Made by a program: the position numbers and the translations under genes. This document shows, piece after piece, positions 1-8,582 of a DNA stretch of 64,000 bases. The stretch comes from Spirochaetota bacterium. Its GTDB lineage: Bacteria; Spirochaetota; Spirochaetia; CADAEX01. The notes beneath the pieces were generated by a model. It made no database searches. It saw nothing but the letters and a program-made list of their open reading frames with translations, and was not told where the DNA came from. Each line of letters opens with the position of its first letter. Positions within the stretch are counted from its first letter, which is position 1. The DNA is taken from positions 72,483 to 136,482 of the forward strand of contig WQTU01000139.1 of NCBI GenBank assembly GCA_009786125.1, in the 5' to 3' direction.

Positions 1-354
1 ATAAAGATGACCAAACCAGTATTTTACATATTCATCGTCGTCATCTGCAGCAACAAAAACAGCATCTATTTTGTGCTCTTTCATAAATTCGTCAACCCTT
101 ACAGGATCAAGAGCATGAGGACCATAATCTCTGTCAACAACAACAGCATCATCAACATAACGGCAAGCTTTTACTATTTCAATCCGCTCTTTCTGGCTAA
201 AAATCGGTTTTCTTTTTTCTTTTTTAGCAAGCTCATCGGAGTCTACGGTAACAACAACTTCTTTAAACATTTCTTTTGCTCTTTTTAAGAGCCGCACATG
301 TCCGACATGAAAAAGATCAAATACTCCATTTACCGCACATCTGTTATAATTCAA
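1..354 (-). CDS. Cytidylyltransferase-like protein, partial (3' end outside window)
   Basis: The minus strand is open for 118 codons from a TTG at 354 to the window edge. A GAGGA Shine-Dalgarno lies about 7 nt before this TTG, and there is no in-frame ATG. The N-terminus reads NGVFDLFHVGHVRLLKRAK, with the HxGH nucleotide-binding motif at residues 16-19 of the cytidylyltransferase superfamily (TagD-, RfaE- or ethanolamine-phosphate-type). The C-terminal signature motif lies beyond the window. The family joins a phospho-alcohol or phospho-sugar to CTP or ATP; the substrate cannot be told from this part. It lies 68 bp downstream of ugd and probably shares its transcript. A CDP-glycerol-type product would fit the glycerophosphotransferase-like protein near 19 kb, which is inference. 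Confidence 0.8.
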   Translation of the reverse strand, partial: MNYNRCAVNGVFDLFHVGHVRLLKRAKEMFKEVVVTVDSDELAKKEKRKPIFSQKERIEIVKACRYVDDAVVVDRDYGPHALDPVRVDEFMKEHKIDAVFVAADDDDEYVKYWFGHLY

Positions 355-422
355 TTTTGTTTCCTCACTTCCGGTAGCTTTGTTTACACCCGCTGGCTCA
401 TGCTCTAAATTTTATACTGAGT

Positions 423-1751
423 TCAAGGCAACACCGGACTTCGCCGACCCCTGCCTACAGCAAAGTATATAAAATCTGCTTTTTCAACTAACTCTTTATT
501 GTATATATTTCTAAGATCAATAAATATATTTCCCCGCATTGCTTTCTTTAGCCTTTTCAAGTCAATTGCCCTATACTGGTTCCATTCTGTTATAACAACA
601 ACAGCATCTGCGTCTTTGCATGTTTCATAAAGATCATCAAAATACTCAACTGAATCGGGAAGCAGTTTTTTTGCTTCTTTAATCCCCTGCGGGTCTGTCG
701 CGCGTATAACGGCATTGCCGTTTATAAGAGCAGGAATAATCGTAAGAGAGGGAGCTTCCCGCATATCATCTGTTTCCGGCTTAAAAGTTAGCCCAAGAAA
801 AGCAATTGTTTTATTGCCTTCACTGCCGCCGAATGCTTCCCTTATTTTACTAACCATAAGAGATTTTTGTGAATCATTAACATTTATGACTCCTTCGAGA
901 ATTCTGGCAGTCATTCCATTATCGTGAAAAATTTTAACAAGTGCGCTTACATCTTTTGGAAAACAGGAGCCGCCATACCCGGGACCTGCATGGAGAAATT
1001 TGGGACCAATTCTTTTATCGAGACCCATTCCTTTGGAAACATCCTTAACATCTGCGCCTACTTTTTCGCAAAGATTTGCTATCTCATTTATAAATGAAAT
1101 TTTAGTGGCAAGAAAACCATTGGAAGCGTATTTTATTAGTTCGGCTGTTTCAAGCCCTGTTATTACAATTGGCGTTTCAATTAAATAAAGAGGTCTATAA
1201 AGCTCTCTAAGCATTTCTTTTGCCTTCTCGCTTTCAACGCCTATAACAACACGATCAGGCCGCATAAAATCGTTAATCGCAGCGCCTTCGCGTAAAAATT
1301 CAGGATTTGATGCGACATCAAAATCTGCAGAAGAGTTTTCTGCCCTTATTAGCTTTTCAACGCTTCTTGCTGTTCCTACAGGAACAGTGCTCTTGTCAAC
1401 AATTATAGTATATCCTTTTAAATGCTGTGCAATTTCTTTTGCTGCTTCATAGACATAAGTTAAATCTGCATAGCCATCCCCGCGCCGGGAAGGAGTTCCT
1501 ACTGCAATAAAAACAATATCTGCTTCTTCAACATAAGGTGCGTAGTCAAGAGAAAAATTAAGGCGACCTTCTTTTACATTCTTTTTAACAAGATCTTCAA
1601 GACCTGGTTCGTATATGGGCATAATGCCTTTTTCCAGAGATTCAATTCTTTCGATACTCTTGTCAATACAAGTTACACTCCATCCAAATTCAGCAAAGCA
1701 TGTTCCGGAGACCAAGCCCACATAGCCTGTTCCAATAATTGCTATTTTCAT
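423..1751 (-). CDS. ugd: UDP-glucose 6-dehydrogenase
   Basis: This enzyme oxidises UDP-glucose to UDP-glucuronate with two NAD+ in the cytoplasm. At 442 aa it has the usual length. The N-terminal Rossmann motif GTGYVG is at residues 7-12, the VGTPS motif near 84-88, and the catalytic cysteine Cys263 lies in GPGYGGSCFPKD. The C-terminus runs about eight residues past the usual end (GRRSPVLP) through a GC-richer stretch. The start is ATG with a GGAG box about 11 nt upstream. Its product is the substrate of the UDP-xylose synthase at 36156-37094, so the two genes together can make UDP-xylose. It is transcribed with the neighbouring minus-strand genes. Confidence 0.95.
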   Translation of the reverse strand: MKIAIIGTGYVGLVSGTCFAEFGWSVTCIDKSIERIESLEKGIMPIYEPGLEDLVKKNVKEGRLNFSLDYAPYVEEADIVFIAVGTPSRRGDGYADLTYVYEAAKEIAQHLKGYTIIVDKSTVPVGTARSVEKLIRAENSSADFDVASNPEFLREGAAINDFMRPDRVVIGVESEKAKEMLRELYRPLYLIETPIVITGLETAELIKYASNGFLATKISFINEIANLCEKVGADVKDVSKGMGLDKRIGPKFLHAGPGYGGSCFPKDVSALVKIFHDNGMTARILEGVINVNDSQKSLMVSKIREAFGGSEGNKTIAFLGLTFKPETDDMREAPSLTIIPALINGNAVIRATDPQGIKEAKKLLPDSVEYFDDLYETCKDADAVVVITEWNQYRAIDLKRLKKAMRGNIFIDLRNIYNKELVEKADFIYFAVGRGRRSPVLP

Positions 1752-1792
1752 CTATTATTATACTCCTATACTCCCCGTGTGTTTTATACAAA

Positions 1793-2824
1793 TCACAGTC
1801 GCGACTCTGTTACTTTAGGTTTTAATATTTTATATCCTGACATTTTTACGTCAAGTAAAATTCTTTTTCTGGTACGGTCAAGCAAAACATACCGCTTGAA
1901 GAATAGCTTAAACTTAGCTATTGTCCTTTCAATTTTTTCGCGCAATGCTCCCCTGTAATTTGAGTGTTTATAAATAAATTCTTTTGTCGGGGGTCCTTCG
2001 TTTTTTATTACAAACTTATCTGCGAAGCAATAAAAAGATTTTACATCGCTAACATCTTTAAATTCGATTTTAGGATTCTTTTTCTGAAAATGAATATACA
2101 TAAACTCTTTAACGCAAACTTTCTCATCTGCAACATAAGCCATATATGCTTTCCCATTTTCCCAGAAAAAAATCTGATGCTTATGGCTGCACACGCTATT
2201 ATCTACCAGCATAATTTTTTTGTGCCATCGGCTTAAATCTGCAAAACTGTCAGGCTTATGGTAATATTTAAAGTTATTTTTTAATATGATTTGTATCTTT
2301 CCTGTTGTTTCACTAAAATTACAATTTCTACTGGTTGAAAATGCTTTTTTATACCCGTAAAGACTTCCATCCATTTTAAAAAAATTGTTTACTCTGCCGT
2401 TATTCTTATGCAAAGAAAAATGCCCAAGCAATTCAATAAAATCATAGTTATCCAATATATCATTTTGTATAAAATTTCTGATGCTCCCAAACACCTGATC
2501 AATATCGCAGTACCCCCAAAAATCATATTGAGTTATGTGTTTTTGAAATATCAGTCCATATGCAAGTTTATAATCGCACAATTTATACGGTCTTGTTATA
2601 TTTATGGGAAAATCAAAATTTGTTTGAATTTCTTTAATTAATTTTTCGAAACTCCAATTTAGAACTTTAACATTTTCCGGGTATTTATTTTTGTACTGAA
2701 TATCTGTTACAAGCAAAAAATCAACATCAGGATTATAAGATACTGATAATAACCAAGCATGAAGATACTCGGGAAAAGTTCCATAGTAGGGTATTATAAG
2801 TATTATTTTATGCTGATTTTTCAC
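1793..2824 (-). CDS. Putative glycosyltransferase of a DUF6625-like family
   Basis: This 343-aa protein has no signal peptide. The first 130 residues look like a GT-A fold: a beta strand KIILIIPYYG at residues 6-15, then FLLVTDIQ near 36-43, and a central KLCDYKLAYG followed by WGYCDIDQVFG near 103-113. The CDID there has the position of the DxD metal/nucleotide site. This pattern matches the family I know as DUF6625, found in polysaccharide loci. Donor and acceptor are unknown. It is the last glycan gene before the divergently transcribed lolD-like gene (109 bp between the starts) and lies 41 bp upstream of ugd. The family assignment is from memory of its motifs and the exact activity is inferred. 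Confidence 0.6.
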   Translation of the reverse strand: MKNQHKIILIIPYYGTFPEYLHAWLLSVSYNPDVDFLLVTDIQYKNKYPENVKVLNWSFEKLIKEIQTNFDFPINITRPYKLCDYKLAYGLIFQKHITQYDFWGYCDIDQVFGSIRNFIQNDILDNYDFIELLGHFSLHKNNGRVNNFFKMDGSLYGYKKAFSTSRNCNFSETTGKIQIILKNNFKYYHKPDSFADLSRWHKKIMLVDNSVCSHKHQIFFWENGKAYMAYVADEKVCVKEFMYIHFQKKNPKIEFKDVSDVKSFYCFADKFVIKNEGPPTKEFIYKHSNYRGALREKIERTIAKFKLFFKRYVLLDRTRKRILLDVKMSGYKILKPKVTESRL

Positions 2825-2888
2825 TTTGATTTTACCTTAAGATATTAAACCATAATTATTGCATTTTACCAATACTCTGCCAGCCATA

Positions 2889-2929
2889 TTGCTAGACCTT
2901 GATAAATTTTGATATAATCTCTGAGGAGG
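2889..2929 (+). promoter_or_regulatory. Possible promoter and ribosome-binding site of the lolD-like gene
   Basis: A TATAAT hexamer lies at 2913-2918 with TTGCTA 18 bp upstream (2889-2894), and a perfect AGGAGG lies at 2924-2929, 4 nt before the ATG. The ribosome-binding site is convincing. The promoter is doubtful, because transcription from this -10 box would start at or inside the Shine-Dalgarno sequence. Confidence 0.35.
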
Positions 2930-2933
2930 CACA

Positions 2934-3638
2934 ATGGCAATCGTTTCTTTAGAAAATGTCAAAAAAATCTATCCATTAGGAAAAACAGAAGTAGCAGCTA
3001 TCAATGGAGTTTCCTTTGAAATTGAAAAAGGCGATTTTATCTCAATAGTTGGTCCATCGGGCTCCGGAAAATCTACAATTTTAAATCTGATTGGATGTAT
3101 CGATATTCCAACAAAAGGCATTGTAAAAATCAACGGCGTTGAAACAGAAAATTTATCTGATAAAAAAATAACAGAGCTTAGGCATTCGACAATTGGGTTT
3201 ATTTTTCAATCTTTTAATCTTCTTCCTGTCTTAAATGTATATGAAAATATTGAGTTCCCTCTGTTAATAGGCAAGAAAAAAATAACAAAAAGCGAAAAAG
3301 CTGCGCAGGTTGAGTATATAGATTATTTAATATCAGCTGTAGGGCTTTTAAAATGGAAAAAACATAAGCCCAATGAATTGTCCGGAGGGCAAAGGCAGCG
3401 TGTTGCAATTGCCCGCGCGCTTGTAACAAAGCCGCAAATAGTGCTTGCAGATGAGCCAACAGCCAATCTCGACAGCAAAACAGGCGAAGAAATAATAGAA
3501 CTTATGAAGCGCATAAACAGCGAATTAAATACCACTTTTATTTTTTCAACCCATGATCAAAATATATTTTCTATTGCAGATCATATAATAAAACTTAAAG
3601 ACGGCGTTATTGTCGAAAATTTCAGGCAAAAAGCATAA
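2934..3638 (+). CDS. lolD: Lipoprotein-releasing-type ABC transporter ATPase (LolD/MacB family)
   Basis: This is the ATPase subunit of an ABC transporter of the LolCDE/MacB type. At 234 aa it has Walker A GPSGSGKST (about 40-48), a Q-loop FQSFNLLPVLNVYENIEFPL, the LSGGQRQR signature (149-156), Walker B IVLADE (169-174) with the family-typical PTANLD, and the switch His in STHDQN. It is the only gene in the window on the plus strand. The matching permeases lie at 5777-8527 on the minus strand, separated by the LolA-like and outer-membrane genes and convergent with this gene (13 bp between the stop codons at 3638 and 3652). The start has a perfect AGGAGG. I infer that it powers the two permeases nearby; the gene symbol reflects the family. 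Confidence 0.85.
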   Translation: MAIVSLENVKKIYPLGKTEVAAINGVSFEIEKGDFISIVGPSGSGKSTILNLIGCIDIPTKGIVKINGVETENLSDKKITELRHSTIGFIFQSFNLLPVLNVYENIEFPLLIGKKKITKSEKAAQVEYIDYLISAVGLLKWKKHKPNELSGGQRQRVAIARALVTKPQIVLADEPTANLDSKTGEEIIELMKRINSELNTTFIFSTHDQNIFSIADHIIKLKDGVIVENFRQKA

Positions 3639-3651
3639 AATGCACTACTGC

Positions 3652-4902
3652 TTAAAAAGAATAAGTTAGTCCAATCGAAAAGAGAAAAGAAATTCCCCGA
3701 TTATCGGGCAGATGATAACGAATATCCTGTCTATCATCTTCATCTCTTTCCTCAAGAATCCATCTTCTCTCATCATCTCCGTAAAGTATAGGTACGCCAA
3801 AGTTTACCCTTATATGTCTCCAGGGAGAAAAAGTGATTGCAGGAAAAACTCTTCCTGTATTGTCAGCAAATGCATGCCTCCATTCAACACCGGCATCAAC
3901 AGGGCTGGAAAATATATTTCTATATCCTATCACAAGACCTATATTATGACCTCTATTTCCTTCAATCTGACCGTTAAAAAAATATTCGCCGTATATCATC
4001 AGTCTTTGCCATTCCCGGAAAAAGCCTGATACTGTCTTAAAATCAAGATTTTTGTTATTATCATAAAGAAAAACAAAGTCCGCAAAAATATCTGTTCTAA
4101 AAATTACTGTTTTAATTGAAGAAAGGGTTCTTAAGCCATCATGACGCTGAAACCTGCCCCCAAGCGCCAGATGAACATTACCAAAAACTCTTTCGATAAG
4201 CGCTGCGCCTACTAAATCTGATTGAGTAAACTCAGCGTCAGGTCCGGGCACATAAATTTCATGCCCATTTGCAAGAGAAACCAACGTAAGACCATCCAGA
4301 ACAGTCGGTAAGCTGGCTCGAAAAGCCAAACCATTTTCGCTGTGAGCCATTAAATTTCCGGGTGTAAAAAGACGACCATTACCCCATGTCATTGGAAATT
4401 GCCCTAGCCTGAAAATAATCCTATCGCGCCATATATAATCAGCATAAAGTTCGTCTATTTTAACTTCTGACCAATTCGGCTCTCCTTCATCATAGTTAAC
4501 TTCGGTGTAAATACTTCCTGCCAAACTAAAAATCGGGCTTGGTCTTGCAGTAAAAGAGAGCCTTGCTTCGGCAACTGCTCCTGCTCTGGCATCAAACCCT
4601 TCGGATAAATTATTATGCTGCGGCCATCCGCGCCAACCCGCAGAACCGGCGGCTAACGAAGAAAATCTTTTTCTTATTATAACTTGGTCACTTTCTTCAA
4701 ACTGTCTTCGGTGATCTATATCTATTTCAATGACAACAGTATCTTCTGGAGGATCGTAAAACAAATCGAAAAGAAAATCCGTATCCCCTACCTCGGCAAA
4801 AACAGGCGAGAATCCAAGAAGCAAGACAAAAAGAATAAAAGGTATGCTGCCGCAACCTTTTGTTAACTTCCTTGTTTGTTTACGTGCAAGCGGAGCTTGC
4901 AC
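3652..4902 (-). CDS. Putative outer-membrane beta-barrel protein of the Lol module
   Basis: The 416-aa reading frame has a signal peptide-like hydrophobic stretch IPFILFVLLLGFSPVFA (about residues 20-36) and then a mature part rich in alternating strands with aromatic ends. The last residues, SFLFSIGLTYSF, end in Phe as in outer-membrane barrels assembled by BamA. It follows the LolA-like gene by 68 bp and is probably co-transcribed. No family name comes to mind. The only in-frame start is a GTG at 4902, inside a perfect 14-bp-stem hairpin (4878-4908), without a convincing Shine-Dalgarno. The true N-terminus is therefore uncertain and the element may have inserted into the start region. Confidence 0.65.
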   Translation of the reverse strand: MQAPLARKQTRKLTKGCGSIPFILFVLLLGFSPVFAEVGDTDFLFDLFYDPPEDTVVIEIDIDHRRQFEESDQVIIRKRFSSLAAGSAGWRGWPQHNNLSEGFDARAGAVAEARLSFTARPSPIFSLAGSIYTEVNYDEGEPNWSEVKIDELYADYIWRDRIIFRLGQFPMTWGNGRLFTPGNLMAHSENGLAFRASLPTVLDGLTLVSLANGHEIYVPGPDAEFTQSDLVGAALIERVFGNVHLALGGRFQRHDGLRTLSSIKTVIFRTDIFADFVFLYDNNKNLDFKTVSGFFREWQRLMIYGEYFFNGQIEGNRGHNIGLVIGYRNIFSSPVDAGVEWRHAFADNTGRVFPAITFSPWRHIRVNFGVPILYGDDERRWILEERDEDDRQDIRYHLPDNRGISFLFSIGLTYSF

Positions 4903-4908
4903 GTAAAC
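4878..4908. repeat. Perfect palindromic hairpin element at a gene start
   Basis: The sequence GTTTACGTGCAAGC, then GGA, then the exact reverse complement GCTTGCACGTAAAC, forms a 14-bp stem with a 3-nt loop. It is GC-richer than its surroundings. No T-run follows on either strand, so it is not an intrinsic terminator. It covers the presumptive GTG start of the outer-membrane protein gene. Confidence 0.8.
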
Positions 4909-4970
4909 CGCGCTTCGTCGGCTAATAAAAAAACTGTTTTTCTTCTCTTGTTGTTGAAATATTTTTGCTT

Positions 4971-5777
4971 TCAGTTTCTTGCCCTTTCAAGAAATTCCTT
5001 AGTGAAAAGAATATCCGGCTGCGGCCGCAGCGATGGCTGTGTTATTGTTATTTCTGTTCGTTCAAAAACTCTTCTGCCTGCAATATCCCGAAAAACAAGA
5101 TGGTCAATTATAGTAATACTGGGCGGAAAAGTTCCGTCCGCTCTTGCACTGCTGCCTGGAAGCCAACTGTTTCCTACTTGCTGATAACTGGGAATTGCTG
5201 TTGTTCTCAAAAGCTGCCCGGAAAGACTAAAATCCTTTCTTTTTCTTACAAGATTGTTTTCACATATCCAAAGACGCACTTTTGGAAAAGATACTCTGTC
5301 ATGCCGCGCCCGAAGATCCAGAACCGTGCAATTAAATCTGCCGAGCATTTCTCTTCTTACAGAAACAACATTGTAATCTTCATAATAACTTGATTTATAA
5401 AAATCTGAATTGCGCGCACTGGAATTTTGGAAACGCTCTCTGGCGCTTGTAAGAGTATAGCCGCCGCTTACCGGATCAAAAAGCCATAAGTTATCTCCGC
5501 TTCTAAAATATCCCTTTCCTCTGTCTCTAAGGGGTTCCAATATTAAAATAGTAAACTGATCTCTTCTGTCGCGTCTGAATACTGTGGCAACAGTAGTTGA
5601 AACAGACCCTCCTGGATCCACTCTTCTGATTGTATACTCCGCAGAAAGATCATGATCATTAAAACTAAGCAGAGTATCTACTTTTCTTAAAAGATTTCTA
5701 TATTCTTCAAAAGATTGCCCGTAAGCCGACAAAGTAAATAATAAAAACCCTACAACACAAATATATTTAACAAACAT
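4971..5777 (-). CDS. LolA-like outer-membrane lipoprotein-sorting protein
   Basis: This 268-aa secreted protein has an N-terminal signal peptide (VKYICVVGFLLFTLSAYGQ, residues 3-21). Its mature part, with YTIRRVDPGG, then LEPLRDRGKGYFRSGDNLWLF, resembles the 'outer membrane lipoprotein-sorting protein' family with a LolA/LolB-like fold that carries lipids or lipoproteins across the periplasm. I chose the ATG at 5777 rather than an upstream start in the same frame, because it has a GGGGA box and begins directly at the signal peptide. The stop codon of the upstream permease overlaps this ATG (TGATG), so translation is coupled. Its place behind two FtsX-type permeases supports a role as their periplasmic partner. 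Confidence 0.8.
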   Translation of the reverse strand: MFVKYICVVGFLLFTLSAYGQSFEEYRNLLRKVDTLLSFNDHDLSAEYTIRRVDPGGSVSTTVATVFRRDRRDQFTILILEPLRDRGKGYFRSGDNLWLFDPVSGGYTLTSARERFQNSSARNSDFYKSSYYEDYNVVSVRREMLGRFNCTVLDLRARHDRVSFPKVRLWICENNLVRKRKDFSLSGQLLRTTAIPSYQQVGNSWLPGSSARADGTFPPSITIIDHLVFRDIAGRRVFERTEITITQPSLRPQPDILFTKEFLERARN

Positions 5778-7066
5778 CAAGTCCCCTTTCCTAAAGCCTG
5801 AACAGGCGGTAAATTTGACGCTTTTGCAGCAGGACCCCATGCAGCAAGCACAACCGCAAAAAGCATAAAAATAGTATTAAAAAATACTACTTTTGGATCT
5901 ATAAAAAAATTAAGCCTTCCGCTCTCGGTAAATAATCCGGCAGCAGAAAAAGCGCTTAAATCTACAAGACTAACAATAATGCTAAGAGTTATAACCCCTA
6001 ATACAAATCCGCCTAAAGAAGCAATAATGGCAAGAGCTGCTGCCTCTGTCAAAAAAAGAAACTTAACCTGTTTTTTTTGCATTCCCATTGCTCTCATGGT
6101 GCCTATTTCTCTGGTTCGCTCATAAACAAGAACTCTGTATGTATTTAAAATACCTATCATAACAATAATAACAAAAACAACTAGGAAAAAATATATTCCT
6201 GCAAGAAAAGCATTAAGAATATTTCTTATTTCTGCAAGCTGTGCATCAATAGGAACAACCGCTATGGTTTCTACTTCAGCGCCCGAGTTTCTTGCATCAC
6301 GAAAACCAGACTCATTATAAATTCTTGGAAAAACAGGAAAGCTTTTCTCCAGGGTTAGTCTAATTCTTTCGGCAAGCCTTTCTGTGTTAACCCCCGCATT
6401 TACATATAACGCTATGTCTGTAACAAAACCAGGATTATTAATAAGTTTATTCAAATCTTCAATTCTCATGTATGATGCATATCCAAAAATGCTTGTTTCA
6501 TCAAAAATACCGCGGATAATTTTTGTTGCAGTATTGATCTGCTGACCTATTGTTATATAAAATATTACATCATCCCCTACTCTGGCACCAATAATTTCAG
6601 CCGCAGTCCTGCTTATTAAAATTCCTCCGTTACCGCTTTCGCCAAGCATTGAGTCATAGCTTCCTTCGACAAAGGACAGATTTTTGAATATTTCTCTTTC
6701 TGCCTCAAAATCTATTCCAATAGCTCTTCTTTGTATTATAGAATTACCGGCAAAAAATATTCTGGCTTCCCTTCCCCAATAAACACTTCTCTTTGTTATT
6801 GCTCTTAACGGGAACCTTGCTTCTTTTAGTTTTTCGATTATTTCATCTGCATTGCTTATTCCAAAATCCCTTCCTGTAAAACTAACTAAAGCTATATGCC
6901 CTGAAAAATAACGCGCTGCCTTTGTTCTAATTGTTTCAAGAGCGCCAAAAGCCAAACCAGATAATATTGTAATCAAACTAAATCCCAAAAGTATTGCAAT
7001 AGCCATAAGAGCATATCTTTTTCGCCTCAAAAAGAGATTTCGCAAAGCAAGATATATTATTGTCAT
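5777..7066 (-). CDS. ABC transporter permease, FtsX/LolE family
   Basis: This 429-aa inner-membrane permease has the MacB/LolCE layout. There is one TM near residues 20-40 (YALMAIAILLGFSLITILSGL), a periplasmic domain of about 230 residues, then three TMs (about 285-310, 335-365, 395-420). The cytoplasmic loop after TM2 carries TREIGTMRAMGMQKKQV, the conserved coupling segment of FtsX-type permeases. It is followed with a 1-base overlap by the LolA-like gene and preceded by 6 nt by a second permease. Function: with its ATPase it would extract lipoproteins or another lipid cargo from the inner membrane. It is called LolE-like only by position. Confidence 0.85.
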   Translation of the reverse strand: MTIIYLALRNLFLRRKRYALMAIAILLGFSLITILSGLAFGALETIRTKAARYFSGHIALVSFTGRDFGISNADEIIEKLKEARFPLRAITKRSVYWGREARIFFAGNSIIQRRAIGIDFEAEREIFKNLSFVEGSYDSMLGESGNGGILISRTAAEIIGARVGDDVIFYITIGQQINTATKIIRGIFDETSIFGYASYMRIEDLNKLINNPGFVTDIALYVNAGVNTERLAERIRLTLEKSFPVFPRIYNESGFRDARNSGAEVETIAVVPIDAQLAEIRNILNAFLAGIYFFLVVFVIIVMIGILNTYRVLVYERTREIGTMRAMGMQKKQVKFLFLTEAAALAIIASLGGFVLGVITLSIIVSLVDLSAFSAAGLFTESGRLNFFIDPKVVFFNTIFMLFAVVLAAWGPAAKASNLPPVQALGKGT

Positions 7067-7072
7067 AAAAAG

Positions 7073-8527
7073 CTACTCTTTTCCCATAACAGATACTGGA
7101 TTAATATGCATGGCAACAGATACTGGATAAATCCATGCCAAAGAAGCAATAACAAAGGCCATAATAATATTAATAAATACACCAAATAATGTTATGGTCG
7201 GCTCTATTACATTTCCTCCAAATAAATTAATAAACAAATCATTTTTAATAACGATGCCTTTCGCAGATACAATAAGACAAATTATTATCCCAAGTACAAC
7301 ACCCAAAAAAGAGGCTATTACAGTAAGTAACATTGACTCTGTTATAAACAGTTTTCTTATAAAAGCTTTTCCTGCTCCTATACCGCGCATTGTTCCTATC
7401 TCCGCGCTTCTTTCAAGCACAGATATAACCAGAGCATTCATAATCACAAGAATTGCCCCTATCATAATAAATACCATTCCTGCATAAAACAGATACTGGA
7501 GTGCAAACACAGTCTGCGCGCTTAATCCTGCTGCCTGCCGCCAATTTAATATTCTTACATCCCAGCCTTGGTCCCGAGCCTCTCTTCTCAGAGAATTTAA
7601 CAGCGCTCTCTGACTTCCGTCAGTACGAAAAAGCACAAAACTCCATGCCGCAGCATTAGGCATGACAACTGTTCTTCCCTCGTCTGTAATCTCTGATAAC
7701 AATTTCTCAATGCTTTCAAGAGTAAAACCACCTTCTTCTTGTGCAGTTACATCTTCGCCAAATAAAAAAAGATCACTGATATCAAAAAAATCATCGCTGC
7801 TTTGTTCGGGTTTTCCGTTGCTGATTAAAACATCCCCCATCGTGTAATTTGCAATACGTCTTACAGAATCCGGATCTGTCAAAACAATACGGTCTAGTAC
7901 CTGCGTAGTTCCAACATAACTATGTATTCCAGCCAAAAAACCTCTTACAATTCTAAAAGAACCATCAGAAAACATACTTAATTGAAGATCATCGCCTATT
8001 TCAAGCGAGCGATCTATTCTCTCTTCAATCATGGAAGCAATTCTTCTGTTAAGAAATACTCCGCCATTTCTCAGAGAAGATATATCGCCTTTTTCTATAA
8101 TAATTTCAGAACATACAGAAAAATAGGTATTATAATCAACACCAAAAAGAACAGCCGGTGTTCGCCTCCCGTCTACCTCTACAAATGCAACAGCAGATAC
8201 GATTGGGGTCCATTCTGATACATGTTCAATAGAAGAAAAAACATCTACCATAGAAGAATAGCCGGGAATAGCCGGAATAGTTTCAAACCTGCTTACAATG
8301 GGAATTTCGTTTCCAAACAAGCCATGAATAATTCCGATATTTGCACCTATAACAGCATCTCCGGTTAGGCTTCTTACAAAAGAACTTTCGAGTCCTCTGT
8401 TAGTGCTTTCGAAAACAGCATTTACAAAAAACAGTATTGCTGATCCCAGCATAATTAACATTCCCAAAAGCAGGGTTTTTCGTGTATGCCTTAATAGATT
8501 TCTGATTGCCAGTTTAAAAATCAACAT
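7073..8527 (-). CDS. ABC transporter permease, FtsX/LolC family
   Basis: This 484-aa permease has the same architecture as the next gene: an N-terminal TM (TLLLGMLIMLGSAILFFVNAV, about 17-37), a large periplasmic domain, and three C-terminal TMs with the coupling motif RSAEIGTMRGIGAGKAFI between the first two. The pair is divergent enough to form a heterodimer as in LolC/LolE. No clear Shine-Dalgarno precedes the ATG at 8527. It is the first gene of the module after a 55-bp gap from the last glycosyltransferase gene. A TATAT-rich stretch in that gap could hold a promoter, but none is convincing. Confidence 0.85.
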   Translation of the reverse strand: MLIFKLAIRNLLRHTRKTLLLGMLIMLGSAILFFVNAVFESTNRGLESSFVRSLTGDAVIGANIGIIHGLFGNEIPIVSRFETIPAIPGYSSMVDVFSSIEHVSEWTPIVSAVAFVEVDGRRTPAVLFGVDYNTYFSVCSEIIIEKGDISSLRNGGVFLNRRIASMIEERIDRSLEIGDDLQLSMFSDGSFRIVRGFLAGIHSYVGTTQVLDRIVLTDPDSVRRIANYTMGDVLISNGKPEQSSDDFFDISDLFLFGEDVTAQEEGGFTLESIEKLLSEITDEGRTVVMPNAAAWSFVLFRTDGSQRALLNSLRREARDQGWDVRILNWRQAAGLSAQTVFALQYLFYAGMVFIMIGAILVIMNALVISVLERSAEIGTMRGIGAGKAFIRKLFITESMLLTVIASFLGVVLGIIICLIVSAKGIVIKNDLFINLFGGNVIEPTITLFGVFINIIMAFVIASLAWIYPVSVAMHINPVSVMGKE

Positions 8528-8582
8528 GGAGTAAATATATAATATTTTTATTATTTTTAGTAGAGTATGTTTTGTTTTTTTC

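Noticed and set aside
7-288. Open frame on the plus strand at the window start
   Set aside because: It is antisense to the clearly conserved cytidylyltransferase frame and has low-complexity sequence.
423-450. Extra C-terminal residues of UDP-glucose dehydrogenase as an inserted element
   Set aside because: Only a partial, mismatched inverted repeat is present; a simple shift of the stop codon explains it as well.
3639-3651. Terminator between the convergent lolD-like and outer-membrane genes
   Set aside because: The gap is 13 bp and has no stem-loop with a T-run.
5016-5035. GCTGCGGCCGCAGC palindrome within the LolA-like gene
   Set aside because: It is short, encodes ordinary residues of the protein, has no loop or second copy, and is probably chance.
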